Shown here: one piece after another, positions 25,001-37,000 of the stretch | Position numbering within the stretch: position 1 is the first letter of the stretch | Layout: every line of letters starts with the position of its first letter | Origin: Liolophura sinensis | Taxonomy: Eukaryota > Mollusca > Polyplacophora > Chitonida > Chitonidae | Length of the DNA: 64,000 nt | Direction: 5' to 3' | Assembly: GCF_032854445.1 (NCBI RefSeq) | Contig: NC_088300.1 | Span: forward strand, 11,937,191-12,001,190 | The notes under the pieces: generated by a model | Database searches by the model: none | What the model was told of the DNA's origin: nothing | The model's input: only the letters and a program-made list of their open reading frames with translations | Made by a program: the position numbers and the translations under genes

Positions 25001-26715
25001 AGCTGTTTGTACCAAAAGTTCGGCTTTCTCCAGTTCCTCAGAGGTGCTTAATGCCATGGTTTTGTCGCGGACTTACCATCTAGCCATCGCCACTGACCGT
25101 TACTCTCCGGATCAGAGAGGCCTATCCACACGCATTCTGTCTTCATCTTTCGAAAGCCAATTCGATACATCATTTTATTGTTTTCTTCTTGTCCAGTTAG
25201 TCGGGCTAAAGTGAATCCTTCTTTCTTGCAGAAATCAACGGCATCTCTCCATGTTGCTTTGAATCTGTAATATCCATAGCAGGGCTCCCCGATGAATGGT
25301 AAAAAGAGCCCTAACGCACGCTTGTAGAATGGGCAGGATAGTACGACCCACCCTAGAACCAGTTGGGGAGAGAGCAAAAACATCTTCATTTACCTTTTAA
25401 CAGGCGGGTCTTAATGACAACACATTTACATGGGCCGACTACACGACCTATGCCCTAATGCTGAGTGTCCAGTATACTGACACCAGGCATACTGGTACAA
25501 GGTCTGTCCCCTAATGCTGAGTGTCAAGTATACTGACACCAGGCATACCGGTACATGGTCTGTCCTCTAATGCTGAGTGTCAAGTATGCTGACACCAGGC
25601 ATACCGGTACACCGTCTGTCCTCTAATGCTGAGTGTCCAGTATACTGACACCAGGCATACCGGTACAACGTCTGTCCTCTAATGCTGAGTGTCAAGTATA
25701 CTGACACCAGGCATACCGGTACATGGTCTGTCCCCTAATGCTGAGTGTCCAGTATACTGACACCAGGCATACCGGTACAACGTCTGTCCCCTAATGCTGA
25801 GTGTCAAGTATGCTAGCACCAGGCATACCGGTACATGGTCTGTCCTCTAATGATGAGTGTCCAGTATACTGACACCAGGAATACTGGTACAACGTCTGTC
25901 CCCTAATGCTGAGTGTCAAGTATGCTAACACCAGGCATACCGGTACATGGTCTGTCCCCTAATGCTGAGTGTCCAGTATACTGACACCAGACATACCGGT
26001 ACAACGTCTGTCCCCTAATGTTGATTGTCAAGTATGCTAACACCAGGCATATCGGTACATGGTCTGTCCCCTAATGCTGAGTGTCAAGTATACTGACACC
26101 AGGCATACCGGTACAACGTCTGTCCCCTAATGCTGAGTGTCCAGTATACTGACACCAGGCATGCCGGTACACGGTCTGTCCTCTAATGCTGAGTGTCAAG
26201 TATGCGGACACCAGGCATACCGGTACACCGTCTGTCCCTTAATGATGAGTGTCCAGTATACTGACACCAGGCATAACGGTAGACAGTCTTTTCAATCTTT
26301 TAGTCAAGGTAGAGTATATGTAGCCAGTTACCCAGTGAAGCTTTCCTTTTTAACGTCTTGTGTTTTGAACAGAATATAAGAAAGAATGAAAATAATGGCT
26401 ATTAAGAAGATCTGAGAAATAAAGGATTTACTTTCTGACATTGACCTCTTCCTTCTCCAGGGCTTATTGCGTCGATTCGGCGATGTTTTAAGGTGTGTCA
26501 GAGAATTTATAATTATATCTAAATCCTCATAAATTAGTGTTGACATTAATCTATCGTTAAATATCAGTGCAAACTTGGTTCTGTCGGAGAACAGGAAGGC
26601 TCGTTTATTACTGTGAGAAGTTTATAAATATCAATATTTTGAGAGTCATACCTTGAGGAACGAACACGAAGGCAACCGCCAAAAATGTCCATAGCCTTCT
26701 TCTTTTTGTTCGCAT
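21888..26715 (-). CDS. Secreted C-type-lectin-like / PAN domain protein, paralogue 2 (complete, five exons)
   Basis: Exons on the minus strand: 26715-26652 (signal peptide), 25352-25077 and 23974-23825 (C-type-lectin-like domain), 22808-22614 (Ser/Thr-rich linker), 22093-21888 (PAN/apple-like, stop TGA). All four introns are phase 1 and the total, 891 nt, is 297 codons with stop, in one open frame. The signal exon encodes a basic start (MRTKRRRLW) then a hydrophobic run (TFLAVAFVFV). The lectin domain has paired Cys near its start, WIGLSDP, WRWLDG and the last LCE. Motifs for calcium and sugar binding (EPN or QPD, and WND) are not seen. A possible poly(A) signal lies at 21847-21852 (minus). 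I know no named family with this exact order; the role is probably extracellular recognition. Exon joins are by hand, so small errors at borders are possible. Confidence 0.8.
22160..22400. mobile_element. Diverged tRNA-like SINE and a copy of the tttatgggtgg repeat
   Basis: The sequence ggtggcctaatggttag resembles pol III box A and gggatcaaacccgg box B, as in a tRNA-derived SINE head. At 22340-22365 a tttatgggtggtagaaacca piece matches repeats near 17.85 and 47.23 kb. It lies in intron 4 of paralogue 2. Confidence 0.5.
22614..22808 (-). CDS. Exon 4 of paralogue 2: Ser/Thr-rich linker
   Basis: This 195-nt, phase 1-1 exon encodes a Thr/Ser-rich stretch (SSTTDVTTLNMRTTPIYTTT) likely to carry O-glycans. 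Donor is GTAAAG. The acceptor (after ctgtattaaaataag) was chosen because it keeps phase 1; the pyrimidine tract is weak. Confidence 0.7.
23424..23697 (+). repeat. 91-bp tandem repeat, three copies
   Basis: Each copy contains gcagcaggttgtcagattac, tgctactgggtattcgacgg and acacggactcacacacct. Copies start about 91 bases apart. It lies in intron 3 of paralogue 2, the same intron that is filled by satellite in paralogue 1. Confidence 0.9.
23825..23974 (-). CDS. Exon 3 of paralogue 2: second half of the C-type-lectin-like domain
   Basis: This 150-nt, phase 1-1 exon is bounded by acceptor tactttttag and donor gtgagt. It encodes SLMNTDLFSSKDP, ASCAMIC and RRDCSTSLDITLCE. It supplies three of the conserved lectin-domain cysteines and follows directly on WRWLDG. 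It was too broken by introns to show as a long open frame. Confidence 0.75.
24707..24802. repeat. 96-bp inverted repeat (hairpin or tiny MITE)
   Basis: The arms, ttgcatttccatctatttaa at 24707 onward and the reverse complement of ttgcattttcgtctggctaa ending at 24802, pair over about 35 bases. Each arm contains its own small palindrome (aacggataaatccgtt and aacggatcaatccgtt). It lies in intron 2 of paralogue 2. Confidence 0.8.
25077..25352 (-). CDS. Exon 2 of paralogue 2: first half of the C-type-lectin-like domain
   Basis: This 276-nt, phase 1-1 exon has acceptor ctggttctag and donor gtaagt. It encodes a long-form domain start (SCPF, then CYGYYRF), WRDAVDFCKKEG, WIGLSDPESNGQWRWLDG. The domain is cut at WRWLDG by an intron at the same place as in paralogue 1. 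An extra Cys sits before WIGL. Confidence 0.88.
25450..26290 (+). repeat. 56-bp minisatellite, about 15 copies
   Basis: The unit reads ctaatgctgagtgtccagta, tactgacaccaggcataccg, gtacaaggtctgtccc. Copies vary at a few sites (caag/ccag, acaa/acat). It fills much of intron 1 of paralogue 2, between the signal exon and the lectin exon. Confidence 0.95.
26652..26715 (-). CDS. Exon 1 of paralogue 2: signal peptide
   Basis: The ATG at 26713-26715 opens a 64-nt stretch ending in donor gtatga, phase 1. It encodes MRTKRRRLWTFLAVAFVFVP and a Gln, a basic start plus hydrophobic core. It fits the phase of the lectin exon 1.3 kb downstream. Confidence 0.75.
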
Positions 26716-27537
26716 TTCACGATCTATGATACACCCAAATTATGCCAGCAAAGATTACTAATCGCTGCTGTAATAACACTTTAGATTTCTTCCTCTTAGC
26801 TTGGTGTCTTGTGAATGCTTGGTCTCCTGTGACGACATTCTGTTAGTCTGGTTTTACGTCCATCTTGGCAATTCGCCTGAGAATGACTGAGTCTTCGAAT
26901 CTGAGAACCTGGAACCTTGCCCATTATGACATTTGATATAACACTCCCATGGTTCAGTCCAAGGTATATTTATCTACAACTGTTTCAACAAAATAAAGAA
27001 AATGCTAAACTGATTATAAACATATTTCATTATTTAAACAGACGTTTCATATATATTTGACTTGTATTTCAGACAGTAGTATAATGCCTCTTGACATTGT
27101 TAACGGCTATAAGGATGACGTTTCTGGTAGATGCTGCTTGGTTTTATTTAGCATACACATGTTTCTTTGTTTTAGACTTGGAGAATGTCGTTGTTTAGGA
27201 ATTAGATCCTGGGCGTATCGATTGTAACAATTCCCTACCAACTTTTATTTAATTAATGATGTTGAAAATAATAGTACCTTTTCAAACAGAGCATACGGAA
27301 CTTTTCGGACCAAGTTAAGGTCATTGTATCGGCCTTGTAGGGGGCTGAGTATGTCTGTATGATTATATATTAATGGGTGGCTTCAGGAAACACATGAAAC
27401 AAAACACTGAACCTCAAAGGGAACCAGAACTATCTAGCTTCAAGGCATCCAAGTGGCCTGTACGAACTGTTTTCAGTTTTCTGCTTCAGTAAAGAGCAGC
27501 TTGCGATTTTCTAGCTCTCAAAGCTTTCAATTTGCGA

Positions 27538-27640
27538 AAAAAAAAACCACAAAAAACACACAAACAAAACAAAAAAAAAAAAAACAAAACAAAAAAACAA
27601 AAACAAAAAACAAAAAAAAAACAAAACAAAACAAAACCAG
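27538..27640 (+). repeat. A-rich simple repeat (CAAAA-like)
   Basis: About 100 bases of A runs broken by single C or AC. It makes an artificial Lys/Asn/Thr-rich open frame. Confidence 0.95.
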
Positions 27641-28186
27641 ATTTGAGATCACCGACCCGAAATACTCCGGAATACATCAAAATGAAAAAAATTATATATA
27701 CATGTATATTAAAAATTCAGAACTTTGTAATATGTCGACCAATGGCCAGCTTCTAATGTTTTTAACGGATTTTGATGTCGTTTTAAATTTTATGTTTAAA
27801 AAGTTAGAAAGATTTGTGTTCTTGAGAAACACACATTTAAAGGTTTTTCTTGAACTCCATTATAGCTGCCAGACTAAGTGACCTTAAAGAAAAGAAACTT
27901 CAAAAGACTTAAAATAATATCCAAGCAATTTTCGGCCGAATTTCAAACAGTTGCGATCCGCAGATTCCTAGAAAAACAACAAAAGACACTGTCCCAGTGC
28001 ACACTTTTCGAATGTAAATTAAGCATATGTTATAGAGAAGGTCTTTAAGAACAAATCTGCACTTATATGTCGTTTCCTAATGGGTTTGAAGCATGAATAG
28101 ATCGAATCCCAAATTATAATGATAACGCTAAGTACTAAAAATAATACAGGAATACAAAAAGTAACAAATCAAGGCCTTCTTTTCAT

Positions 28187-28296
<110 letters not shown>

Positions 28297-28459
28297 TTTT
28301 ACCGCATTATTGCGTATGGACTTGTTTACATGCATTTATGTACATATGGATGGATGTGTTTACAGCAAGATGTTTTCTGAACGACTTAGCCTGGTGTTGG
28401 CTGTAGGCTAAATTCAGTTTTTCCTGATTCAAATCTTCTTTAAATCCTGCTAAATAAGC

Positions 28460-28617
28460 CCGGCCGTACGTGGGAAGGTCTGCCAGCAACTTGCAGATGG
28501 TCGTGGGTTTCCCCTCTGCCCGGTTTCCACCTACCATAATGCTGGCCGCCGTCGTATAAGTGAAATATTCTTGAGTATGGCGTAAAACACCAATCAAATA
28601 AATAAATCAAATAAATC
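28460..28617 (+). mobile_element. 5'-truncated family I SINE with 10-bp target-site duplication
   Basis: It starts at ccggccgtacgtgggaaggt and runs to the aacaccaatcaaataaataa tail. The 10 bp ctaaataagc occur at 28450-28459 and 28618-28627. The head is missing. Confidence 0.88.
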
Positions 28618-28690
28618 CTAAATAAGCAAATTTCAATCCTCCCGAATGTGTACTTACCAGGTCAACCCACCGCTGCACTCAAAAAATGAA

Positions 28691-28915
28691 TCTGTTAAAT
28701 TTAGATGAAAGTCTGTTGTCTGATTGATCCTAGAATGTTTTCTGTTATATTATAACACAACATTGTGTCATACTGAACATAACATCCTTTTAGCCTAATA
28801 GAATCTTTATGTTGAATTAGTAGTCTGTGTACTATATTTAACAAAATAAATGTTGCAATAACAGAATACATTCTGGCATCACTCAGATAACAGACTTTCT
28901 GTTAAATTTGACAGA
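28691..28915. mobile_element. 225-bp MITE with about 55-bp terminal inverted repeats
   Basis: The left arm (tctgttaaatttagatgaaa, then gtctgttgtctgattgatcc) pairs with the reverse complement of the right arm (tctgtcaaatttaacagaaa, then gtctgttatctgagtgatgc). No coding capacity. No target-site duplication is clear. Confidence 0.7.
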
Positions 28916-28969
28916 CTATTTTTTTTATGAAGGTAACCACCACTCAAATATCCAATGTCCTTATATTTC

Positions 28970-29165
28970 AAAGCCTCTCACCAATGCGATCGGCATCAGT
29001 TCAGCTCATGCTGGCTTCCTCCTTAGTCGTACGTCGGAACGTACACCAGCATCCTGTGAATGGCCGTGGGTTTGCACTATCCTGCCACCAGAATGTTGCC
29101 CGCCGTCATATAAGTGGGAATATTCCTGAGCACGGCGCGAAACACAAATTAAATAAATAAATATA
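28970..29165 (+). mobile_element. Diverged family I SINE lacking part of the head
   Basis: The sequence aagcctctcaccaatgcgat, catgctggcttcctcct and a changed tail (cgcgaaacacaaattaaata) match the family over about 195 bp. Confidence 0.8.
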
Positions 29166-32100
29166 TAAAGATATCTCATCCTTAAATTACTTTGTAATTT
29201 CACTGGCTTGATCCTGTTGGTGGGCCCCGACACTGAACTGGAAAATTGTGAACTTGTTCTCTTCCTGAAACGGTATTGCTACACTGAAAGAACTTACAAA
29301 GATCTCAGGTGCACACTTCCTTTATTTGCCTTAGTTCCAAAACACGACGAAAGTACCAGTTAATAAATATAGCACTCTGTTTATTATAGTGTACGCGGTT
29401 AACACCAGTAAATCTCTTAAGTCGGCAAGACGAGTAAAAACTTAATTACATGTACTTTGACCACGTGTCTGTTGTTCTATTTCATTTTGCGCGACCGCGA
29501 CAACCGTAACCTGTGGTTGACCTATTACCCGTCTCAATCTCCTCTAAATACATGAAAAATCGAATGTTCTCAAAGTTTAGGTATTTCATGGTCTTAAAAA
29601 TTTTATGATTTTGTTTACACGTAACCCGTGGAGCCAGCACAACAACGAATTACATAGGCTGACTGTACCACACCAACGTATTGACATCAACAAACATTAT
29701 TATATATTCGCAACAAAACTGATAAGAAAATGAAGTAAACAGGATGTAGATACTTAACAAACTGAACAGTTTTGAAAAGTTTATCAAATGTTATAATATT
29801 TCAATGGGAGGCTGAATTCAGATTCTAGGAAAGATTAAACATTTTAAGATCTTATGTGGCTAACTTCCGTAAGTATAGAAATAGCTTTAATACTTATAAG
29901 TCAGTACGCGAGTGTATATATGCTGTGGAATGTTTAGTGTCTAAAATATATATGAACCAGTGGAAATATTCAGTCGGAAATAATGACTAATACCTAGACA
30001 ATATGGCGAGTAGGAACTGTGCTGTTTAAGTATTCTATTGAACAGAATAACATGTAACTTCATAGTCGCAACAAGTGAATAACATTATTCGAATTTCATA
30101 CCGGTGAAGTTGAACAGCTTTTCAGACAACGGGGAATTTCTGTAGGCCTACTCACCCACCGACGCTGGATTAATTGGAAATATACCACTTTACTTAAAAC
30201 TTAAAATTGCAATCGTGAAATGAAATTAAATGCTGACATTATTTGGTCCTCGTGTGTTCATCTGTATTTACATGACTGGTGCTTTACGGAGTGATCAAGA
30301 ATATTTAACTTTTTAGGGATGGATGATTTCGTAGCAACGTCTGAAATAAATGAGCTTTGACCTACCTGCTACGGCCCATTACACAACCGCTGAGAGACTC
30401 TGTTGGGAGCTGTCTGACGTTTGGCTAAATTGAAAGACAGCACTTGACTAATATTTATGTCCACTGAAAGTTCAAAGTATCTTAAACCGGCAATAAATAT
30501 TTTTTAGATTTTTCTCCAACCCAGTAAAAGTTTATTGTATCTGGACTTCCGTCTCCATTATCGAGAGAAAGAGCCAAACGAGTCACGTTTACTCCAGCTC
30601 TCTAACGTCGAAGGTATTTTTTTATGTCTAATAGTGTAAGCAGTAGCCCATGGCAGATAAAAGTGATAAATATAGTTTTCTCGGAAAGTGGACATATTTC
30701 TTCCACTGCTTGAACTGTTGATACAGTAGGCCTACTATATGATTTACATGGAACTCCAGGGACCCAGTTTAAATAGCCTGGCAGCATTTGCACGACCGTG
30801 GTATTCCTGGTTCACGTCGTAGCCGCCAGAGGGGTGGTGCTGATTATTTGGATCCGTATTAAATGTTTACAACATTGCAGTAGGATTGTTGTACTACTAG
30901 ATTCGTGCTCAGTTCTGGAAAAAAAAGAATAAATCTAAGCATCACAGAGACTGATCTGACATTCGACTGATCTAGGCATTCGACTGCACTGGATTCCATG
31001 GTTCAATTTTGTGGTTGTGGCTTTCAGTATGAAAACAGTGCTGACCTAGTCATCGCGGTGGTAAAAGAAAGCACCTCGGCTAGGTTACGACGTTTCAGTA
31101 ATTTTAAGTACTGTACTTTATGAAAGAAAACAGAAGAAAGCTACAACTTGTATGCTAGAAAGACAAAGGAGCAAAACTAAAATTTTCCAACTGTAGAAAA
31201 AAAAAATTATATCATAACATTTAATTCATTTTAAGCGATGTCCGGCGAGGTGCCGTCTTCTCATTCCCAGAAACATTCGTCATCCCTTCGCTCGAGATAG
31301 TTCTACACTTTCACTAAGACAACGGGTGTAAATGAATTTTGCACTGATTGATATTTGTTATTCAGAAACTGCCGACTAAACGCTAAAATGAAAGACTAAA
31401 ATGTATTTTGGGAGATGAATGCGCTTTGGGCCGAGACTGTATGCTACTATCTGACATGATTTGGCATACCGTTGTTGAATATTAAACGGCTTGTAAATCA
31501 GTTGATTTTACGTCTGTGGTGGTCGGTAAATGATACGGACCTGCATTTTGTGAAATGGCCCTTCGGCTACACCTAACTAAATCGTTGTAAACGATCCCAA
31601 AATGGTGTCTTATGTCGCTTTATGGAGTGAATGGGTAAAGGCTACGTCACAGCTTAGGCAATGCAATCTGATAGGAACGTGTTTGATTGGATAAAATTCG
31701 CAAGATGCCTGCCTCGTCTCTCACAAGCCATTTGGGAAACATTGTCATTTTGTCCTACATGTTATTCGGTGACATCTAATTAAAATAATAAAGTAGGATA
31801 CTTTTTAGAAAGCTTGAGTATCCTGCTTTCGACTGACCAGGTGCCGTATTATCCTTTAACCTTTTTGTTGTGTTTGGAAGTGGATGTGGTATTTTTTGAT
31901 GCAGTTGTGGAAGATCCAGCCACATATGTTCAGTAGGTATGTTTTGGCTTGTCCCTGCTAATAGCTGGTATGTCACCATTATATTTTTTTATCACATTCT
32001 ATATTTTGTACTACTAAGATGTACGTGTAATGCTCACGAGTCCGGCCGAAGATGCCGATCACATGGCAACGTTGAAATTGTTGTTCAGGACATAATTCTA

Positions 32101-32212
32101 TTTTTCTAGTAATTAACTACTTTGGTCAATTAAACAGGTGTCTGCCATTGTTCTTTCAGTTGATTGTATTCCTACGGCGTAGGGAAAACAAATTGAGCGT
32201 AAAATATTAGAT

Positions 32213-32479
32213 TTATTTATTTATTTGATTTGTGTTTTCACGTCGTACTCAAGAATTTTTCACTTTTACGACGGCGGCCAGCATTATGGTGGGTGGAAAC
32301 CTGGCAGCGCCCGGGGGAAACCCACGGCCATCCGCAGGTTGCTGACAGACCTTCCCACGTACGGCCGGAGAGGAAGTCCTCATGAGCTGGACTTGAACTC
32401 ACAGCGATCACATTGGTGAGAGGCTCCTGGGTCATTGCGCTGCGCTAGTGCGCTAGCCAACTGAACCACGGAGGCCCCC
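32213..32479 (-). mobile_element. Full-length family I SINE, minus strand, with 14-bp target-site duplication
   Basis: On the minus strand it starts ggggggcctccgtggttcag and reaches the A/T-rich tail at 32213. Flanks cgtaaaatattaga (32199-32212) and cgtaacatattaga (32480-32493) differ at one base. Confidence 0.9.
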
Positions 32480-33554
32480 CGTAACATATTAGAGGTTTGC
32501 CATTAGTGGCCACCAGTCCCCAGGAGATGTCATCGACTAAAGGATCATGCCCCTTGTATTTACTTTTGCGGATGGTGATTTTCTTATTTTTATTTTTTAT
32601 TCCCCTGCTTTTTCGCTGGCCTGTCCATGTATTGTCCTAGTACAGGAAACGGACTGATGTATTGGTAAGTACTGTTACACGGTACATTTCTATAGTTGGT
32701 CAAATGTTGTTTAAGGTACAGCATAGGTATTGCCATATGTGCAATTACAGTAAAATTGTGATTGCTGACAACAACACAAGTATTAGTGAAGGAGTGTTGT
32801 GTAATACATCTTCCTATGTAATTATCACAGTTAATGTTTGCTATAGTAAGTGCATATAATTGAATAATGTGTGCTTCTCTGGTCTAAATCTAATATAGAC
32901 ATTCACGTTATGGAGGATAGAGAGAGTTGATGAGCCACACATAATGTTTTCTCTATTAACGGATGTGTTTTGTTTTCATATCTTCCCAGCCACTCGCTGC
33001 CTTCTTGCCCTGGGTTCATTTTGTCGACACTTAAACAATAAACTATATAAAAAAAGGCTTGTTTTTGTGTTTGCTGAGGATAAGAACCCCGCCGTTACAA
33101 TGGGTTGAGAGTTCCAGAGTGAAAACCGGGTAATTTTCATATTTTTGTTTGACAGCTTTAATACACATTCATAAGCTTTACCTTACTTGCAGAGTAAATG
33201 AAGTTTGACAAGAGCAAGTAACACGCCACGACATGCAACAGTTTATTGTATGAAGCAATGTAGACAATAAAGCACGAAAACAGGGAAATGGGAAATTGTT
33301 TCACGTGCAGTGTCTAACTCGACCACTAACAAAATGTCCATGTCGTGTAACGTAAACGTGAGAAAGTATTTAATGGTGGATTTAAACAATTAAATGTATT
33401 ATCTTTATAGGATTTTCCCTTTTAAGTTATTCTTAAGGTGAGAAAGATAAAATGTGTATCACATATAGAAGAGGCTGAGCCAACGCTGACGTGTTAACGT
33501 GGTGTTTCCGTTGACCTTGCTACATGAAAACAATGTGTATTTCTTATTTTGTTT

Positions 33555-33735
33555 AACTGTGATATTGGGTAATTTACATCATACTCAAAAATATATGACA
33601 TAAATGGCGGCGATCAGGATGATCAGAAAGAAATAACCATGAAAAAAAAAAAACAAAAACGCCCGCACTTCCAGGTAGGGTAATCAGCACTCGGGTTCGA
33701 ACTCCCGACCTTATCGGCCAAATTTCTGTGCACTT
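33555..33735 (-). mobile_element. Possible tRNA-like SINE with internal A run
   Basis: The minus strand contains a box B-like ggtcgggagttcgaacccg. A T-rich run and a body with catactcaaaaatat on the plus strand follow the layout of a SINE. No duplication was found. Confidence 0.4.
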
Positions 33736-33808
33736 TCTACAGCAGCAGTCGCCTTGTATCGTTGTCTTATTGTACCACGCACAAACGTCACATAATGACG
33801 ATATAAGG

Positions 33809-34008
33809 TTATTGCAATTGCCAAATATCCCAATGTTCTCTGGTTTCTTTCTGGACATTACTAAGAGACGAAAAACCAGCGCAGTCCGTGGTGAACGCGT
33901 TATAATTCATGGCTGTGCACAAGATTTCCGATTTAAAGCACATTCTGGCACACATGGTGATGGTAAAAGCTTTAGTTTGGAAAATCGCCTTGCCTTTAAT
34001 AAAGTTCC
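33809..34008 (-). CDS. Terminal exon of paralogue 1: PAN/apple-like domain and stop
   Basis: The exon encodes FIKGK, FTITMCARMCFKSEILC, TAMNYNAFTTDC and WDIW, then TAA. The CARxC...C...Y....C spacing is that of a PAN/apple module. About 40 % of positions match the paralogue 2 exon by eye. Confidence 0.78.
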
Positions 34009-37000
34009 CTGAAGAAAAAAAGAGGTTTTGGAAATAAGCATTTGAAATCTAAGACAAAGAATAAGTATTTACGTGTTCCATTTTAACCAATTCAAAGGTG
34101 TCGATTTGACAGTCACTGGTTACATGTCGTGGTCATAATAGACATTTGCAAACGAAGTAGATCTACGTACATTAGGTTAAAGTACGCAATGAACAATTCC
34201 CAAGTTTCCCTTACCTCCCCTGCACTATACTAACCTTTCGCAGTCATGACAACTTTTAAGTACGAATTGCGAACGGGAGGACATTTTTCAGCTTTACGTG
34301 GATAGATGGGTGTCACGTCCTTCGTGACTGGCGTCTCCAATTTAAGTAATGTGGAAGTAGCAGTCGTCATCTTATCCACCGTATCATCGGTAGTCGTTGC
34401 CTCACCACCGAATGTTGCTAGGCTAGCTGCTGTCAAGTCCTCATTTGCTGAAATCAAAGTTCAGAGAAAAAATAAAACAAAATAAAATAAAAAAATGGAA
34501 TTAGTAAACATTAAATGCAAATTAAATTAAATAATAAAAAAATTAAATAAAAATTAAATTAAACTAAATTAAATTAAAATCGATTTTATTTAGCTTAAAA
34601 AAACTAATTACAGGAGAACCTCTTTGACTTTATTTTGATACTAAATGTTCCCTAAACACAATATGTATGCTATGTTTGCCTGTAAACGGCATTAAAAATA
34701 TTATGTTAACTAGTTCAATTTAAAAAAAATTAAAGTTGGACCTTCTGCCTATCTTCCTGACCGCGGAGCCCTGCCCGGGTGAGGCCATGCCGTGAAAACC
34801 TGGCGGGATTATGTATTAAAAAGCCCTTCAAAGCATTCCGGTATCCATGCATTAGGCCTTCCCACTGTGTGCTTTTCCAGAAGCTATCATGTGACTTTAT
34901 TAATAGTTACCCCTACATGTACACCTCTTAATTAGCACCCTGAATATAATATAAGTAAAACAGTTTTACAACATATATTTTGAAAGATAGGCCACCGGAG
35001 TTGAATTAGATCCGCGAAAATCATGTACGGCAAAGCGACTGAGCGACAAGATGACCGATTTTCGCTCACATATGGGCCACGTAGATGACGCAAATGCTCT
35101 CCCGTCTGGTTTTTCTGACACGAATTGGACTTCCACCGAAATATGGTAGAATCTGTGGAGAATTTGGCACGGTTTCACAGTTAACAGACTTCAAATTTTT
35201 ACAGCCAAGTTGAGGTACCGCCTGCAACATGATAATCCATGCAGTCGGGCCAGCCGATTGTGAGTTGCACTGATGACATCAGTCTGTCTCTAAACGTGGG
35301 TAAAACTAACATTCGAGCTAATCTTTTGAGTTTTAAAAAAGTATCACCGGCAAAAATAAATAAGGCTTGAATTAGATTGAATGGAAATAACCGTTGGTAA
35401 CATTTAGAAATGCCCGTTTAAAATTTATCCCCGTTGCGGGCTTCAAGGTACGGCATGCTGTAGTGTATCAAGCGCGCACAGCGGCCTGTGGGCGAGGTGT
35501 GCACTGAGCTGGAGGGCCACCCTGTAGCCTCGTGACCGTTGTAGGATAAAGCCTAGCGGCTCCTAACGACGTCTTTTTCGTTTGGCTTTTTGGGGGGATA
35601 TTATAAGGCTCGTCCTTGGGCCTTTTCTTTTCGAAGTTATGGCTGGATTTGCAAGTGTCATACGACTACGATCGACTCCCCCCGTAATCATAGGGCGTTT
35701 TTGATGAAATCTTGTCCATATTTTAGGCCAAGTATGCAACTTTACATTATCCTGTGCTGTGTTACTGGAGACGGAAGGCACACTTGGGCATGGAATAATC
35801 TCGCAATCATCTGTAAAATGATAGCGATTGTTTCCTGCTGTTAAAAGAGAAGCCTCAGATGCCTCTAGTGAATGTACCGCTATGACGTCGCAAGGTCAGC
35901 CGTTACTAGATCGTAGCGGAGTAGATTTTCTGATGTTTGATGATCAAATTCTGCCGTTTTTCTTCCGCTTTCGACGTTTCAATCTGTCCAAATGAATTGG
36001 GGGGGGGGGGGGGGGGGACATCAAACTATCCAGCGCTGGGGATGTACTTTAACTTTAATTAAATCTAATTAACAACTATTGAAAGGCTTCATACAGCTCC
36101 GCAAGGAGGCAACAACCACGGAAAGGTTTCATACAGATCAACCATGGAGGCAACAAGCATGGAAAGGTTTCATAAAGGTTCACAAGGAGGTAACAACCAT
36201 GGAAAGCTTTCATACCGATCCACAAGGAGGCAGCAACCAAGGAAGGGTTTCATACATGTCCACAAGGAGGCAACTACAAAGGAACGGTTTCATATGGTCC
36301 TCGAGGAGAAAGCAACCAACGAAAGGATTCATACGGCTCCACTGTGGAGGCAACAAGCACGGAAAGGCTTCATACAGGTCCACAAGGACAAAACAACCAA
36401 GGAAAGGTTTCATACAGGTCCCAGGGAGGTAACAACCAAGGAAATGTTTCTTACAGCACCACAAGAAGGCAATAACCAAGGAAAGGCTTCATACATGTCC
36501 ACAAGAAGGCAACAGCAAAGGAACGGCTTCATACAGATTCACAAGGACAAACCAACCAGGGAAATGTTTCATACAGGTCCACAGGGAGGCAACAACCAAG
36601 GAAAGGTTTTAAATAGGTTCAAAAGGAGGCAACAACTGGGGAAAGGCATACAGCTCCACAAGGAGGCAACAACCAAGGAAATGCTTCATACAGGTCCACA
36701 GGGAGGCAACAACCAAGGAAAGGTTTTGTATAGGTTCACGAGGAGGCAACAACTGGGGAAAGGCATACAGCTCCACAGGGAGGCAACAACCAAGGAAAGG
36801 CTTCATACAGCTCCGCAAGGAGGCAACAATCAGGGAAAGGCTTCAAACATCTCCACAGGGAGGCGACAATTACTCAGAGGCTTCTGGTTCAGTGATGTCT
36901 AATAAATTGCAATAAACATCACTGCATTTTGTTTTACCTAGTGTTACTAAAGCCATGGTTCTACGGAATGTGTAACTTACTACAGCATTTAACTTGTTTT

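Noticed and set aside
27453-27881. 142-residue plus-strand open frame rich in Lys and Gln
   Set aside because: It is produced by the A-rich simple repeat at 27538-27640.
33728-34012. 94-residue plus-strand open frame
   Set aside because: It is the antisense shadow of the PAN-like exon 33809-34008, which has splice sites, a stop and a paralogue.
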